The translations under genes and the position numbers were made by a program. A DNA stretch of 64,000 nt from positions 2,108,001 to 2,172,000 of the forward strand of contig NZ_CP060039.1 in the NCBI RefSeq assembly GCF_014211915.1. Direction: 5' to 3'. The notes below the pieces were generated by a model, which worked only from the letters and a program-made list of their open reading frames with translations, made no database searches and was not told the DNA's origin. The stretch's first letter is position 1, and each line of letters begins with the position of its first letter. This DNA is from Burkholderia cenocepacia. Its GTDB lineage: Bacteria; Pseudomonadota; Gammaproteobacteria; Burkholderiales; Burkholderiaceae. Positions 1 through 9,899 of the stretch are shown here, piece after piece.

Positions 1-1014
1 GAGCGCCGCGCGCGTCGCGCGGATGCGGCGCGGCAGCGCGTCGCGCCACGCGAGCAGTTGCGTGGCCGCGTGGCCGGCATCGGCCGACGTGCGCACCGGT
101 TCGCCGGCCGGCGTCAGCAGCAGCGGGGCGATCTCGCGAAAGTACGGCTCGATCGCGTCGATCGCGGCCTGCGCGCCGGCCGCATGCAGCCGGTTCATCA
201 ACTGGTGCAGCGCATGGAAGCGGCTCGACGCGCTCATGAACTCGCTGTTCAGCCGCGCAAGGCGGCCGCTGCGCATCCGCGTGTCCGGGTCCTCGAACAC
301 GGCCATGCTGCGCGCGGCCTCGAACCCGACCACGTCGGCGACGAAGCGCGTGTGAATGGTTTCGATATGCGCGCGGTCGAGCTGGCCCGACAGCGCCGCC
401 GCGACGTAGTCGACGAAGCTGCCGAAGCGCTTGCGTACTGTCGTGCGCATCTGCTCGCCGGTGGTCCGCGGAAACACGAGGGCGCTGACCACGCCGGCCG
501 ACACGATCCCGACCATGATTTCGGCCACGCGCGTCATCGCGCTCATGAACGCACCGTCCGGGTGTTGCGACGCGGGCAGCCCGATCAGCGCGGTCGTGTA
601 GCCGGCCAGCAGGAAGCCGTAGCTGCGGAAGTTGCGGTTGCGCGCGGCGCCGGCCGTGCACAGGGCGACCCACAGCGCGACCGCCAGCAGGAACAGCTGC
701 GGCTGCTGCGGGAACAGCCCGACGAAGGTGAGCGTCGCGATCAATCCGAAGATCGTGCCGGCGACGCGATAGAAGCTTTTCGCGAGCACCGCGCCGCTTT
801 GCGGCTGCATCACGATGAACACCGTCGTCATCGCTGTTTTCGGCGCGGGCAGGTCGAGCCGCATCGACACGCCGGTCGCGATGAACGCGGCGAGCAGCGC
901 CTTGAACAGATAGAGCCACGCGGCGCCGTCGGTGCGGGCCCAGTCGCCGAATGCGGCATACCAGGCCGCGAACGGGCCGCCGGCGGGCGTTGAAGCGGGG
1001 GAGGAGGCTGACAT
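1..1014 (-). CDS. FUSC-family (fusaric acid resistance/aromatic acid efflux) inner-membrane protein, C-terminus cut by window edge
   Basis: The reading frame runs from an ATG at 1014 to base 1 without a stop, giving 338 residues of a protein that normally has about 650-750. The N-terminal half shows a cytoplasmic start, then several hydrophobic helices containing the FUSC-type segment PAPKTAMTTVFIVMQPQSG, followed by a soluble region. FUSC proteins such as AaeB export aromatic carboxylates and related toxic acids across the inner membrane. It lies 14 bp after an outer-membrane efflux lipoprotein on the same strand, so the two form one efflux operon. A small DUF1656 protein and an HlyD-type fusion protein would be expected beyond the left edge but are not visible. 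Confidence 0.85.
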   Translation of the reverse strand, partial: MSASSPASTPAGGPFAAWYAAFGDWARTDGAAWLYLFKALLAAFIATGVSMRLDLPAPKTAMTTVFIVMQPQSGAVLAKSFYRVAGTIFGLIATLTFVGLFPQQPQLFLLAVALWVALCTAGAARNRNFRSYGFLLAGYTTALIGLPASQHPDGAFMSAMTRVAEIMVGIVSAGVVSALVFPRTTGEQMRTTVRKRFGSFVDYVAAALSGQLDRAHIETIHTRFVADVVGFEAARSMAVFEDPDTRMRSGRLARLNSEFMSASSRFHALHQLMNRLHAAGAQAAIDAIEPYFREIAPLLLTPAGEPVRTSADAGHAATQLLAWRDALPRRIRATRAAL

Positions 1015-1028
1015 GGCGACGCTCCGCG

Positions 1029-2606
1029 TTACCGTGCGGCCGGCACGCCGGACGCGCCGGTGGTAGCGACTTCCGCGGGCCGGGCGACGGCTGCCGCGGG
1101 CTTCGTGCCCGATGCGGCGGCGGGCGCGGCAACCGCGGCGGCAGCTTCGTCCTTCGGCACGTCGCTGCCCGTCTCGACTCCACCTCCGAGCGCGGCCATC
1201 AGCTGCGCGTGCGCGGCGAGGCGTTCCGCGTCGATGCGGGCGGCCGTCTCCTGCGCGCGCAGCAGTTGCTGCTGCGCGACCAGCACGTTCACGTAATCGG
1301 TCAGCCCGCGGCGGAAGCCTTCGCGCGACAGTTGATAGCTGCGATTGTTGGCCGCCACCGAGCGCGCGGCGTCCTTCTTCTGCGTATCGAGCGAGCGGAT
1401 TCGCACGACCTGGTCGGCGATGTCCTTGAGCGCGCCGACGATCGTCTGGTTGTAGCGCTCGACCGCCTGGTCGTAGCCGGCGTTCGCGGCGCCGAGCTGC
1501 GCCCGCAGCCGACCGCCTTCGAAGATCGGCAGCGACAGCGCGGGGCCGGCCGTCCAGCCGCCGTTCATCGCGCGCAGGAAGTCGGTGAACGGCGCGGTCA
1601 CGCCGAAGCCGCCGACCGTCGCGAGCAGGTCGATGTTCGGGTAGAACGACGCCTTCGCGACGTCGATGCCGCGCGCCTGCGCGTCGACCGTCCAGCGCGC
1701 CGCGACGACGTCGGGGCGGCGGCCGAGCAGGTCGGCCGGCATCGCCGACGGCAGGCCGGCCGGCGCATCGAGCGCAAGCTGCGGCCGCTTGATGGTGTCG
1801 CCGGCGCCGGGGCCCTTGCCGGCCAGTGCGGCGAGCTGGTGGCGCGCGAGCTGGATCGCCTCTTCGTAGCTGTCGATCTGGCGCTCGTAGTCCGGCAGCG
1901 TCGATTCCGCCTGGCTCACGTCGAGCTGCGTGCCGAGGCCGGCCTGCAGCCGCTTGCGCGCGAGATCGGCGAGCGAGCGCTGGCGTTCGAACGTCTCGTG
2001 CGCGAGGTCCAGCAGCGCGTAGTTCATCGACATGCCGACATACGCGCGCACCACGTTGACTTCGAGTTCGAGCTTCGCCGCGCGCGCGTCGGCGGCGGTC
2101 GCATGCGCGGTGTCGAGCGCCCGCTCGGTCGCGTTCTTGTCCTTGCCCCACAGATCGAGGTGGTACGACAGGCCGAGCGAGCCGGTATTGTTCCAGGTAT
2201 CGGCGTTCGCGAGCGGCCCCGGGCCGTAGTACACGTTGTCCGGCCAGTGCTGGCGCATCAGCGACAGGTTGCCGTTGATCTGCGGCAGTTCGGCCGAGCG
2301 GGCGACGCGCGCCATCGCCTGCGCTTCGCGCACGCGGGCCTCGGCGGCCGCGAGGGTCGGGTTGCCGGCCTGGGCGGCGGCGATCCATGCATCGAGCTGC
2401 GGATCGCGGTACGCGCGCCACCAGTCGGCGGCGGGCCAGCCCGCGTCTCGGTCGGCCGCGCGGATGGCCGCGCCGGCGTCGAGTGCGTCCGCTTCGATGC
2501 GAGTGGACTGGGTTGTGTTGTCGCCCATGCTCGCGCAACCGGCCATTATTAATGAGACTGCAAGAACCGCCAGTGCGAGCGTCCCTTTTGTCGCCGGAGA
2601 CTGCAC
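1029..2606 (-). CDS. efflux transporter outer-membrane lipoprotein, NodT/OprM type
   Basis: TolC-like outer-membrane channel of a tripartite efflux system, 525 residues. I chose a GTG start at 2606 because GGGAG lies 6 nt upstream and because it puts a short signal peptide directly before the lipobox LIMAGC (lipidated Cys at residue 24). The longer frame to 2687 would add an implausible polar leader. The mature protein has the two repeated OEP halves, with typical segments such as LPADLLGRRPDVVAARW and SLPIFEGGRLRAQL. The C-terminal Ala/Pro-rich tail is about 50 residues and probably disordered. It is first in the operon with the FUSC gene and divergent from a LysR gene 158 bp away. Confidence 0.9.
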   Translation of the reverse strand: MQSPATKGTLALAVLAVSLIMAGCASMGDNTTQSTRIEADALDAGAAIRAADRDAGWPAADWWRAYRDPQLDAWIAAAQAGNPTLAAAEARVREAQAMARVARSAELPQINGNLSLMRQHWPDNVYYGPGPLANADTWNNTGSLGLSYHLDLWGKDKNATERALDTAHATAADARAAKLELEVNVVRAYVGMSMNYALLDLAHETFERQRSLADLARKRLQAGLGTQLDVSQAESTLPDYERQIDSYEEAIQLARHQLAALAGKGPGAGDTIKRPQLALDAPAGLPSAMPADLLGRRPDVVAARWTVDAQARGIDVAKASFYPNIDLLATVGGFGVTAPFTDFLRAMNGGWTAGPALSLPIFEGGRLRAQLGAANAGYDQAVERYNQTIVGALKDIADQVVRIRSLDTQKKDAARSVAANNRSYQLSREGFRRGLTDYVNVLVAQQQLLRAQETAARIDAERLAAHAQLMAALGGGVETGSDVPKDEAAAAVAAPAAASGTKPAAAVARPAEVATTGASGVPAAR

Positions 2607-2763
2607 GATTTTCTCCCTTTCGGATATAGATGAGTCGGAGGCGATTATATTTTTCAGTGATTCCTGAATAAACGGACAACGGTGCAAGTCATTTTTACGA
2701 ATCCTGAGATAATATTTGTTGGACCCTGTGCAACAATCCCTCCGGATTCAAACGGGTAATGGG

Positions 2764-3705
2764 ATGGATACGCTACAAAACATGCGGGTATTCGTCCGCG
2801 TGGTGGACGCGGGAAGCTTTACCGCGGCCGCCCAGCAGATGAATTCGACCACCGCCTACGCGTCGCGCGCGGTCTCGGATCTCGAGGCCCACCTGCGCAC
2901 GCGTCTCCTGAACCGCACGACGCGCCGGATCGCGCTGACCGAGGCGGGCGAGCGCTATCTGCAGCGCTGCGAACAGATCCTCGCTTACGTCGACCAGGCC
3001 GAAGCCGAGGCGGGCGACGCGCACGCGCGTCCGTCCGGCAAGCTGAAGGTCCATTGCTTCACGAGCCTCGGCCAGCACTATCTGGTGCCGGCCATTGCGC
3101 GCTATCGCGAGCGCTATCCGGACGTGCACGTCGAGCTGACGCTCGCGCAGCGGATGCCCGACCTGCTCGACGAGGGCTACGACGTCGCGATCGTCGTCGG
3201 CCGCGATCTGCCCGATTCGGGGCTCGTGTCGCAGCGGCTCGGCGAGAGCTACAGCGTCGTGTGCGCATCGCCGGGCTATGTCGAGTCGCACGGCGTGCCG
3301 CAGCGGCCGGCCGATCTCGCGCAGCACGTGTGCCTCGGGATGGTCGCGCCGGGCTTTCACTTCGACGAGTGGGCGCTGGCGGGGCCGAACGGCGACGAGG
3401 TCGTGCCGATCACGGCGCCGCCGTTCCGCGTGAACGTCGCGGAGGCGCTCGCGGTGGCCGTGCGGGAGGGGATGGGGGTCGGCGGGCTGCCGCTCTATTC
3501 GGCGATCGGCTGGCTGCGCAGCGGGCACATCGTGCGCGTGATGCCCGAGTACCGGTCGCACGTGATGAACATCTATGCGCTGTATCCGTCGCGCCAGTAC
3601 CTCGACGCCAAAATCCGGACCTGGGTCGATTTCCTGCGCGAAGAGCTGCCGCTCACGCTCGAAGCCGACGAAGCGGCGCTCGAACAGTACACGCGTGCGA
3701 CATGA
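2764..3705 (+). CDS. LysR-family transcriptional regulator, divergent from the FUSC efflux operon
   Basis: 313-residue LysR regulator. An N-terminal winged helix (residues 1-60, opening MDTLQNMRVFVRVVDAGSFT) is followed by a LysR substrate-binding domain to about residue 300. The ATG at 2764 gives the standard LysR N-terminus; the upstream in-frame start would add 15 unlikely residues. LysR proteins usually control the divergent neighbour in response to a small ligand, so this is probably the AaeR-like activator or repressor of the adjacent efflux operon. That assignment is by position, not by any ligand-specific motif. Confidence 0.88.
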   Translation: MDTLQNMRVFVRVVDAGSFTAAAQQMNSTTAYASRAVSDLEAHLRTRLLNRTTRRIALTEAGERYLQRCEQILAYVDQAEAEAGDAHARPSGKLKVHCFTSLGQHYLVPAIARYRERYPDVHVELTLAQRMPDLLDEGYDVAIVVGRDLPDSGLVSQRLGESYSVVCASPGYVESHGVPQRPADLAQHVCLGMVAPGFHFDEWALAGPNGDEVVPITAPPFRVNVAEALAVAVREGMGVGGLPLYSAIGWLRSGHIVRVMPEYRSHVMNIYALYPSRQYLDAKIRTWVDFLREELPLTLEADEAALEQYTRAT

Positions 3706-3822
3706 CCGCGCGGTCGGCCGCCATCTGACGAGATTTGTCCTTCACGCAACATTTTTTTACGAACGTGTGTCAGACAGTTTGATACTGTTGGAATTAACGA
3801 GATACACCACACCGGAGTAGCG

Positions 3823-3975
3823 ATGGATACGCACCTGATGATCGGCCTTGGCGTCTTGCTGGGCGCGGCTGCCGCCGCGGCGGCGACCCGCGACCTGCTG
3901 CGTGCGATGAAGGCGAAGGCGCAGATGAAGCCCGTGCCGGTCCGCGTGCGCGAGCCGCGCCGCCCCGGCCGCTGA
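3823..3975 (+). CDS. small single-pass membrane protein, 50 residues
   Basis: Short frame opening MDTHLMIGLGVLLGAAAAAAA and ending in a basic, proline-rich tail (VRVREPRRPGR). GGAG lies 5 nt before the ATG, a good ribosome binding site. One hydrophobic helix (about residues 5-21) followed by an amphipathic basic tail suggests an inner-membrane microprotein with its C-terminus in the cytoplasm. No family recognised. It sits alone between a LysR gene and a converging phosphoesterase. Real translation is plausible but unproven. Confidence 0.55.
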   Translation: MDTHLMIGLGVLLGAAAAAAATRDLLRAMKAKAQMKPVPVRVREPRRPGR

Positions 3976-4033
3976 TCCTGCCGTCACGCTTCAGACGGGC
4001 AACGCCGCGCCACGCGGCTGCCCGGGCCGGCGC

Positions 4034-4864
4034 TCAGCCGAGCTCGACGACCTTGTCCCACGCGAACGCGGGGTTTTCCCATTCGCCGGTGCGCCGGTGA
4101 AGGTAGCCGCGCGGATTGCACACCACGCGCGTGCCGCCGTCCGCCACGTAGTCGAATGACGTATGCGTGTGGCCGTGCAGCCACAGATCCACCGGCGGCC
4201 GCACCAGTTCCGCCATGTCCGTGACGAACCCCGCCGACGCCAGATCCTCCGCATAGCGTTCCGCCAGCGAGCGCCGGTGCGGCGCATGATGGGTGACGAC
4301 GATCGTCTTGCCCGCGAACGGCGCCGCCAGCTGCGTTTCCAGCCATGCACGGCCGCGCCGGTGCAGCGCGATCGCGTCGGCCGGCGCGAAATCCCGTTCC
4401 GACACGCCCGCTGCCGCATGCAGGGCCGCATCGTGCGGCCACGTCACCTGGATCAGTCCCTTGAAATCGAGCATCACGCGCAGCGCGGCGTCGATCGTGC
4501 GCGCGACGCTGGCTTCGTCCCCGCCGAACAGCGAAAAATCCGCCCAGAGCGTCGTGCCCAGCACGCGAAAGCGTTGGGCGGGATCGACGTAGACGCCGTT
4601 GTTCAGGTAATGCACGTTGTCGAGCGCATGCGCCGCGTCGCGCATCGCCGTTTCCAGCGCGCCGAATTCCCCGTCGTAGTACTCGTGGTTGCCCGGCACG
4701 TAGACCACCGGCACCGCCGGGTCGAACGTCTCGGCGGCCCAGCGCAGGCCTTCCGCGTGATTGTGGATGTCGCCGGCCAGCACGACGAGATCCGCGTCGG
4801 CATGCGGGATCGCGTCGGGCAGGTTGTTTTCGAGATGCAGGTCGGACAGGACGCGGACTTTCAC
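4034..4864 (-). CDS. calcineurin-like metallophosphoesterase
   Basis: 276-residue cytoplasmic metallophosphoesterase. The metal-binding motifs appear in order: DLH at residues 8-10, GD at 31-32, GNHEYYD near residue 58, HHAPH in the middle, and the closing HGHTH. This is the full two-metal centre, so the enzyme should be active on a phosphomonoester or phosphodiester, but the substrate cannot be told. It is the last gene of a four-gene minus-strand run (wrbA, DUF2069, FAD oxidase, this gene), starting 25 bp after the FAD oxidase stop. Confidence 0.88.
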   Translation of the reverse strand: MKVRVLSDLHLENNLPDAIPHADADLVVLAGDIHNHAEGLRWAAETFDPAVPVVYVPGNHEYYDGEFGALETAMRDAAHALDNVHYLNNGVYVDPAQRFRVLGTTLWADFSLFGGDEASVARTIDAALRVMLDFKGLIQVTWPHDAALHAAAGVSERDFAPADAIALHRRGRAWLETQLAAPFAGKTIVVTHHAPHRRSLAERYAEDLASAGFVTDMAELVRPPVDLWLHGHTHTSFDYVADGGTRVVCNPRGYLHRRTGEWENPAFAWDKVVELG

Positions 4865-4889
4865 GGGCTTGGCTCCTGAGTGGGCGGCG

Positions 4890-6314
4890 TCAGCGCAGGA
4901 CCTTGCCGGGATTCATCAGGCCGCGCGGGTCGAGCGCGGTCTTCAGCGTGCGCATCAGCGTGGTTTCGACCGGCGACTTGTAGCGTTGCGCGTCGTCGAT
5001 CTTCAGTTGGCCGATGCCGTGCTCCGCGCTGATCGTGCCGTGATGGCGGTGCACGTTGTCGTAGACGATCCGGTTGATCGGCTTCTGGAATTCCGCGAGG
5101 AACGCTTTCGGATCGCCGCCTTCGGGCGTCTGCACGTTGTAGTGCAGGTTGCCGTCGCCGAGGTGGCCGAACGTGACCATGCGCGCGCCCGGCGCGGCCT
5201 GCTGGATCGCCGCGTCGGTCTCGTCGATGAAGCGTGCGATCGACGAGATCGGCACCGCGATGTCGTGCTTGATGTTGAGCCCTTCGTCGGCCTGCGCGAG
5301 CGGGATGTGCTCGCGCAGGTCCCAGAACGCGCGCGATTGCGCGAGGTTCTCCGCCACCACCGCGTCGACCACGAGCCCGGCCTCGAACGCGTCTTCCATC
5401 AGCTTCTCGAACAGCGCGCGCGCATGCGCTTCGCTTTCGTTGTCGGACAGCTCCAGCAGCACCGTTTGCGCATGCGTCTGCGCGAACGGGTAGCGCAGTT
5501 GCGGATAGTGCTTGCCGACCAGCTGCATGCAGAAATCCGACATCAGCTCGAAGCCGGTCAGCAGCGGCCCGGCCGCGCGCTGCGCGAGCGCGAGGAAATC
5601 GAGCGCCGCGTGCGGCGATTCGAGTGCGGCCAGCGCCGTGACCTGCGCGGCCGGCAGCGGATGCAGCTTCATCACGGCCGCCGTGATGATCCCGAGCGTG
5701 CCTTCGGCGCCGATGAACAGGTCGCGCAGGTCGTAGCCGGTGTTGTCCTTGCGCAGTCCGCGCAGCCCGTCCCAGATCTCGCCCTGCGGCGTCACGACCT
5801 CGAGCCCGAGGCACAGCTCGCGCGCGTTGCCGTAGCGCAGCACCGCGGTGCCGCCCGCATTGGTCGACAGGTTGCCGCCGATCGTGCAGCTGCCTTCCGC
5901 CGCGAGGCTCAGCGCGAACAGCCGGCCGCCTTCGCGAGCGCGCGCCTGCACGTCGGCGAGGATCACGCCGGCTTCGACGGTGATCGTGTTGTTGTGCGGA
6001 TCGAGCGCGCGCACGCGGTTCAGGCGCGCCAGGCTCAGCACGGCCTGGCTGCCGCTCGCATCGGGCGTCGCGCCGCCGGCGAGGCCCGTGTTGCCGCCCT
6101 GCGGCACGAGCGCGACGCCGTGCGCGTTGGCGAGCTTCACGAGCGCGGCGACTTCGGCCGTGTTCGCGGGCCTCAGCACCGCGCACGCCGCGCCCTGGTA
6201 GCGGCGGCGCCAGTCGGTCAGGAACGGTTCGGTATCGTGCGGATCGGTCAGGACGTGATCGGCGCCGATCGCGTCGCGGCACGCGGAAACGAAAGCTTCG
6301 GAGGACATCATCAC
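4890..6314 (-). CDS. FAD-binding oxidoreductase, GlcD/D-2-hydroxyacid dehydrogenase family
   Basis: 474 residues: an N-terminal PCMH-type FAD-binding domain (with VPQGGNTGLAGGATPD and GGNLSTNAGGTAVLRYGN) and a C-terminal FAD-oxidase domain ending SAEHGIGQLKID and DPRGLMNPGKVL. These are hallmarks of the GlcD/DLD/D2HGDH family, which oxidises D-2-hydroxyacids (D-lactate, glycolate or D-2-hydroxyglutarate) and passes electrons to the quinone pool or ETF. Substrate not determinable by eye. It starts 15 bp after the DUF2069 gene, so it is co-transcribed with wrbA. Confidence 0.88.
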   Translation of the reverse strand: MMMSSEAFVSACRDAIGADHVLTDPHDTEPFLTDWRRRYQGAACAVLRPANTAEVAALVKLANAHGVALVPQGGNTGLAGGATPDASGSQAVLSLARLNRVRALDPHNNTITVEAGVILADVQARAREGGRLFALSLAAEGSCTIGGNLSTNAGGTAVLRYGNARELCLGLEVVTPQGEIWDGLRGLRKDNTGYDLRDLFIGAEGTLGIITAAVMKLHPLPAAQVTALAALESPHAALDFLALAQRAAGPLLTGFELMSDFCMQLVGKHYPQLRYPFAQTHAQTVLLELSDNESEAHARALFEKLMEDAFEAGLVVDAVVAENLAQSRAFWDLREHIPLAQADEGLNIKHDIAVPISSIARFIDETDAAIQQAAPGARMVTFGHLGDGNLHYNVQTPEGGDPKAFLAEFQKPINRIVYDNVHRHHGTISAEHGIGQLKIDDAQRYKSPVETTLMRTLKTALDPRGLMNPGKVLR

Positions 6315-6329
6315 CTTGTCGCGTAAGGG

Positions 6330-7405
<1,076 letters not shown>

Positions 7406-7484
7406 CTATTATAGGGGCTGAAGCCGTCGCGCTGCGCGGCGGCGGCGCGCCGTGACGCGCGCAGCATCGAGAAGGAGAAGCCGT

Positions 7485-8813
7485 TTGCCGAAGTTGAGCG
7501 TGGATCTCGTCACCATCAAGCGCCTCGCGCAGTTCGCGGCCCGGCGCAGCGCCGAGGATCGCATCCCGCAAGTGGCGGGCAGCCTGACCTTCACGACGCT
7601 GCTGGCGCTCGTGCCGCTCCTGACGGTCGCGTTCGCGCTGTTCACCGCGTTCCCGATGTTCGCGTCGTTCCAGATCTCGCTGCAGGGGTTCCTCGCGGAT
7701 CACCTGATGCCCGCGCAGTTCAACATCCAGATCTTCAAGTACCTGAACCAGTTCGCGTCGAAGGCCAAGGGGCTGACCACGGCGGGCCTGATCGTGCTCG
7801 TCGTCACGTCGGTGATGACCATGATGACGATCGAATCGGCGTTCAACCTGATCTGGCGCGTGCGCAAGCCGCGGCCGTTCGCACAGCGCGTGCTCGCGTA
7901 CTGGGCACTGATCACGCTCGGGCCCTTGCTGTTCGGCGTGAGCCTGTCGATCTCGTCGTACCTGTTCACGCAATCGCTCGCGTTCACCGGCGCGGGGCCG
8001 TCCACGTCGATGGTGGAGTGGCTGCTCGCGCTCGCATCGCTGCCGTTGACGGTGCTCGCGTTCACGCTGCTGTACGTGTACCTGCCGAACTGCACGGTCG
8101 CATGGCGCGACGCGGTGATCGGCGGGCTGTTCGCGGCCATCGCGTTCGAGCTCGCGAAGCGCGGCTTCGGCTACTACGTGCGGCGCATTCCGACCTATAC
8201 GGCGGTGTACGGCGCGTTCGCGGCGCTGCCGGTGTTCCTGCTGTGGGTGTATTTGAGCTGGTTCATCGCGCTGCTGGGCGCGATGGTGGCATCGGCGCTG
8301 CCGGCGATTCGCGTCGGCCAGTTCCACCGCATCCACTATCCGGGCAGCGATCTGCTCGACGCGCTCGAGCTGCTCGCGCGGCTGGCCGAAGCGCGTGCAG
8401 CCGGCAAGCGCGGCTATACGGCGCTGCGGCTCGCGACGATGCTGCGCTGCGACATGGAAACCGCGCAGCGATTGCTGACGACGATGGAGGAGCGGGAATG
8501 GGTCGCCCGGCTCGACGGCGGAGGGGAAACCACGCCGCGCTACATCCTGCTCGCGAATCCGGCGCAGTTGACGCTCGCGCAACTGTTCGACGTGCTGGTG
8601 ATCGATCGCACCGAGCTGACCTACCAACTCCAGCGACGCCGCAGCCACGTCGACGGGGCTGCGCTGCTCGACGTGCTGTCGAACGACCGGTTCGACGTGA
8701 CGCTCGCATCGCTGATCGCCGCGCACCGGCTCGCGGGAGGGCAGCCGGCCGGCAGCGCCGCACCGGCGCCGGGCGTGGCCGACGCGCACGCGCAGCCGCC
8801 GCGGCCTGCCTAA
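7485..8813 (+). CDS. YihY/BrkB family inner-membrane protein
   Basis: 442 residues from a TTG start at 7485, chosen because AAGGAG lies 7 nt upstream; the frame opens further 5' but without a ribosome site. Residues 20-280 hold about six transmembrane helices with the YihY pattern (AGSLTFTTLLALVPLLTVAFALF, given here only in part as family signature AGSLTFTTLLALVPLLT). A cytoplasmic C-terminal domain of about 130 residues resembles a winged helix (ALRLATMLRCDMETAQRLL). The family was once mis-annotated as RNase BN and its function is unsettled; BrkB in Bordetella is linked to serum resistance. Confidence 0.85.
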   Translation: MPKLSVDLVTIKRLAQFAARRSAEDRIPQVAGSLTFTTLLALVPLLTVAFALFTAFPMFASFQISLQGFLADHLMPAQFNIQIFKYLNQFASKAKGLTTAGLIVLVVTSVMTMMTIESAFNLIWRVRKPRPFAQRVLAYWALITLGPLLFGVSLSISSYLFTQSLAFTGAGPSTSMVEWLLALASLPLTVLAFTLLYVYLPNCTVAWRDAVIGGLFAAIAFELAKRGFGYYVRRIPTYTAVYGAFAALPVFLLWVYLSWFIALLGAMVASALPAIRVGQFHRIHYPGSDLLDALELLARLAEARAAGKRGYTALRLATMLRCDMETAQRLLTTMEEREWVARLDGGGETTPRYILLANPAQLTLAQLFDVLVIDRTELTYQLQRRRSHVDGAALLDVLSNDRFDVTLASLIAAHRLAGGQPAGSAAPAPGVADAHAQPPRPA

Positions 8814-8829
8814 AGGCGCGGCCCGCCGG

Positions 8830-9147
8830 CTACAGCGGGATCTTGCCGGTGCAGATGTCCTTGAACATCACCCAGTCGCCCATCAGGCTGTAGATCGGGT
8901 GCCGGAACGTGGCCGGGCGGTTCTTCTCGAAGAAGAAGTGTCCGACCCACGCGAACCCGTAGCCGCAGACGACCGCCGCCGGCAGCCACAGCCAGTGGCC
9001 GGTCGCGACCGCCATCGCGACGCAGCCGATCACGCCGAGCGAGCCGATGAAGTGCAGCCGCCGCGACGTCAGGTTCTGGTGCTCGTTCAGGTAATACGGG
9101 TAGAAGTCAGCGAAGCTGGCGAATTGCTCCGTATGCGTATGCGCCAT
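8830..9147 (-). CDS. DUF962/Mpo1-like small membrane protein
   Basis: 105 residues with two hydrophobic helices in the middle and the DUF962 (Mpo1-like) landmarks FYPYYLNEHQNLTSRRLHFIG near the N-terminus (residues about 15-34) and FEKNRPATFRHPIYSLMGDW near the C-terminus. GAGGAG lies upstream of the ATG. Yeast Mpo1 is an Fe-dependent dioxygenase acting on 2-hydroxy fatty acids; whether bacterial members share that activity is not known. The gene converges with the YihY-family gene, with only 16 bp between the stops. Confidence 0.82.
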   Translation of the reverse strand: MAHTHTEQFASFADFYPYYLNEHQNLTSRRLHFIGSLGVIGCVAMAVATGHWLWLPAAVVCGYGFAWVGHFFFEKNRPATFRHPIYSLMGDWVMFKDICTGKIPL

Positions 9148-9304
9148 GGCCGTCTCCTCGGGCCGCTGTTCATGGGGCCATTGTGCGGCCGGCGGCCCGT
9201 GTCCGCAAGCGGTGGCGGGCCGCCGCGCCGGCCCGTGCTTTCCTTTTGACAGGCTTTCCGATAGGATCGAAAGAGATTTTGCATTCAAGCATGAGGGGAC
9301 TACG

Positions 9305-9760
9305 ATGCGCGTCAGCGATATTCTGAAAGTGAAGGGCAACACGCTGTTTACGGTGACGCCCGATAAGCCGCTGCGCGAAGCGGTCGATACGATGGCCGAA
9401 CACGACATCGGTTCGCTCGTCGTGATGGAGTACGGCGATCTCGTCGGGATGCTGACGTTTCGCGAGATCATCCTGCGCCTGCACGTGAACGGCGGCGCGA
9501 TCGGCGACGTGCAGGTGCGCAAGGTGATGGACGAGCCGCTCACGTGCACGCCTGAAACGGACGTCAACGAAGTGCGCCGAATGATGCTCGAGCGTCACGC
9601 ACGCTACATGCCGGTGCTCGACAAGAAGGTGCTGATGGGCGTCATTTCGTTCTACGACGTCGCGAAGACGGTCGTCGAGGCGCAGAGCTTCGAGAACCGG
9701 ATGCTGAAGGCGTACATCCGCGACTGGCCGGAATCGGAAGCCGAAGCGCACAAGCCGTGA
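9305..9760 (+). CDS. tandem CBS-domain protein
   Basis: 151-residue soluble protein made almost entirely of two CBS motifs (residues about 8-65 and 75-130), which together form one Bateman module that senses adenosyl nucleotides. Typical segments are AEHDIGSLVVMEYGDLVGML and MLERHARYMPVLD. No catalytic domain is attached, so it probably regulates a partner by direct contact. Start: ATG at 9305 behind GAGGGGA. It stands alone, with a 139-bp gap before the transporter-acyltransferase gene. Confidence 0.87.
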   Translation: MRVSDILKVKGNTLFTVTPDKPLREAVDTMAEHDIGSLVVMEYGDLVGMLTFREIILRLHVNGGAIGDVQVRKVMDEPLTCTPETDVNEVRRMMLERHARYMPVLDKKVLMGVISFYDVAKTVVEAQSFENRMLKAYIRDWPESEAEAHKP

Positions 9761-9899
9761 ATCGCGCCGCGCCCGGCACGTCGATGCATGGGCGCCGCCA
9801 TCCGGCACGCGGCGGCGCAGGCATGTCCTGCGCCGCCGTTTTTTCAACGACAACACGAGGCCCGCGCAGCATCGCCCAGACGATGCGCGCGTATTCCGC

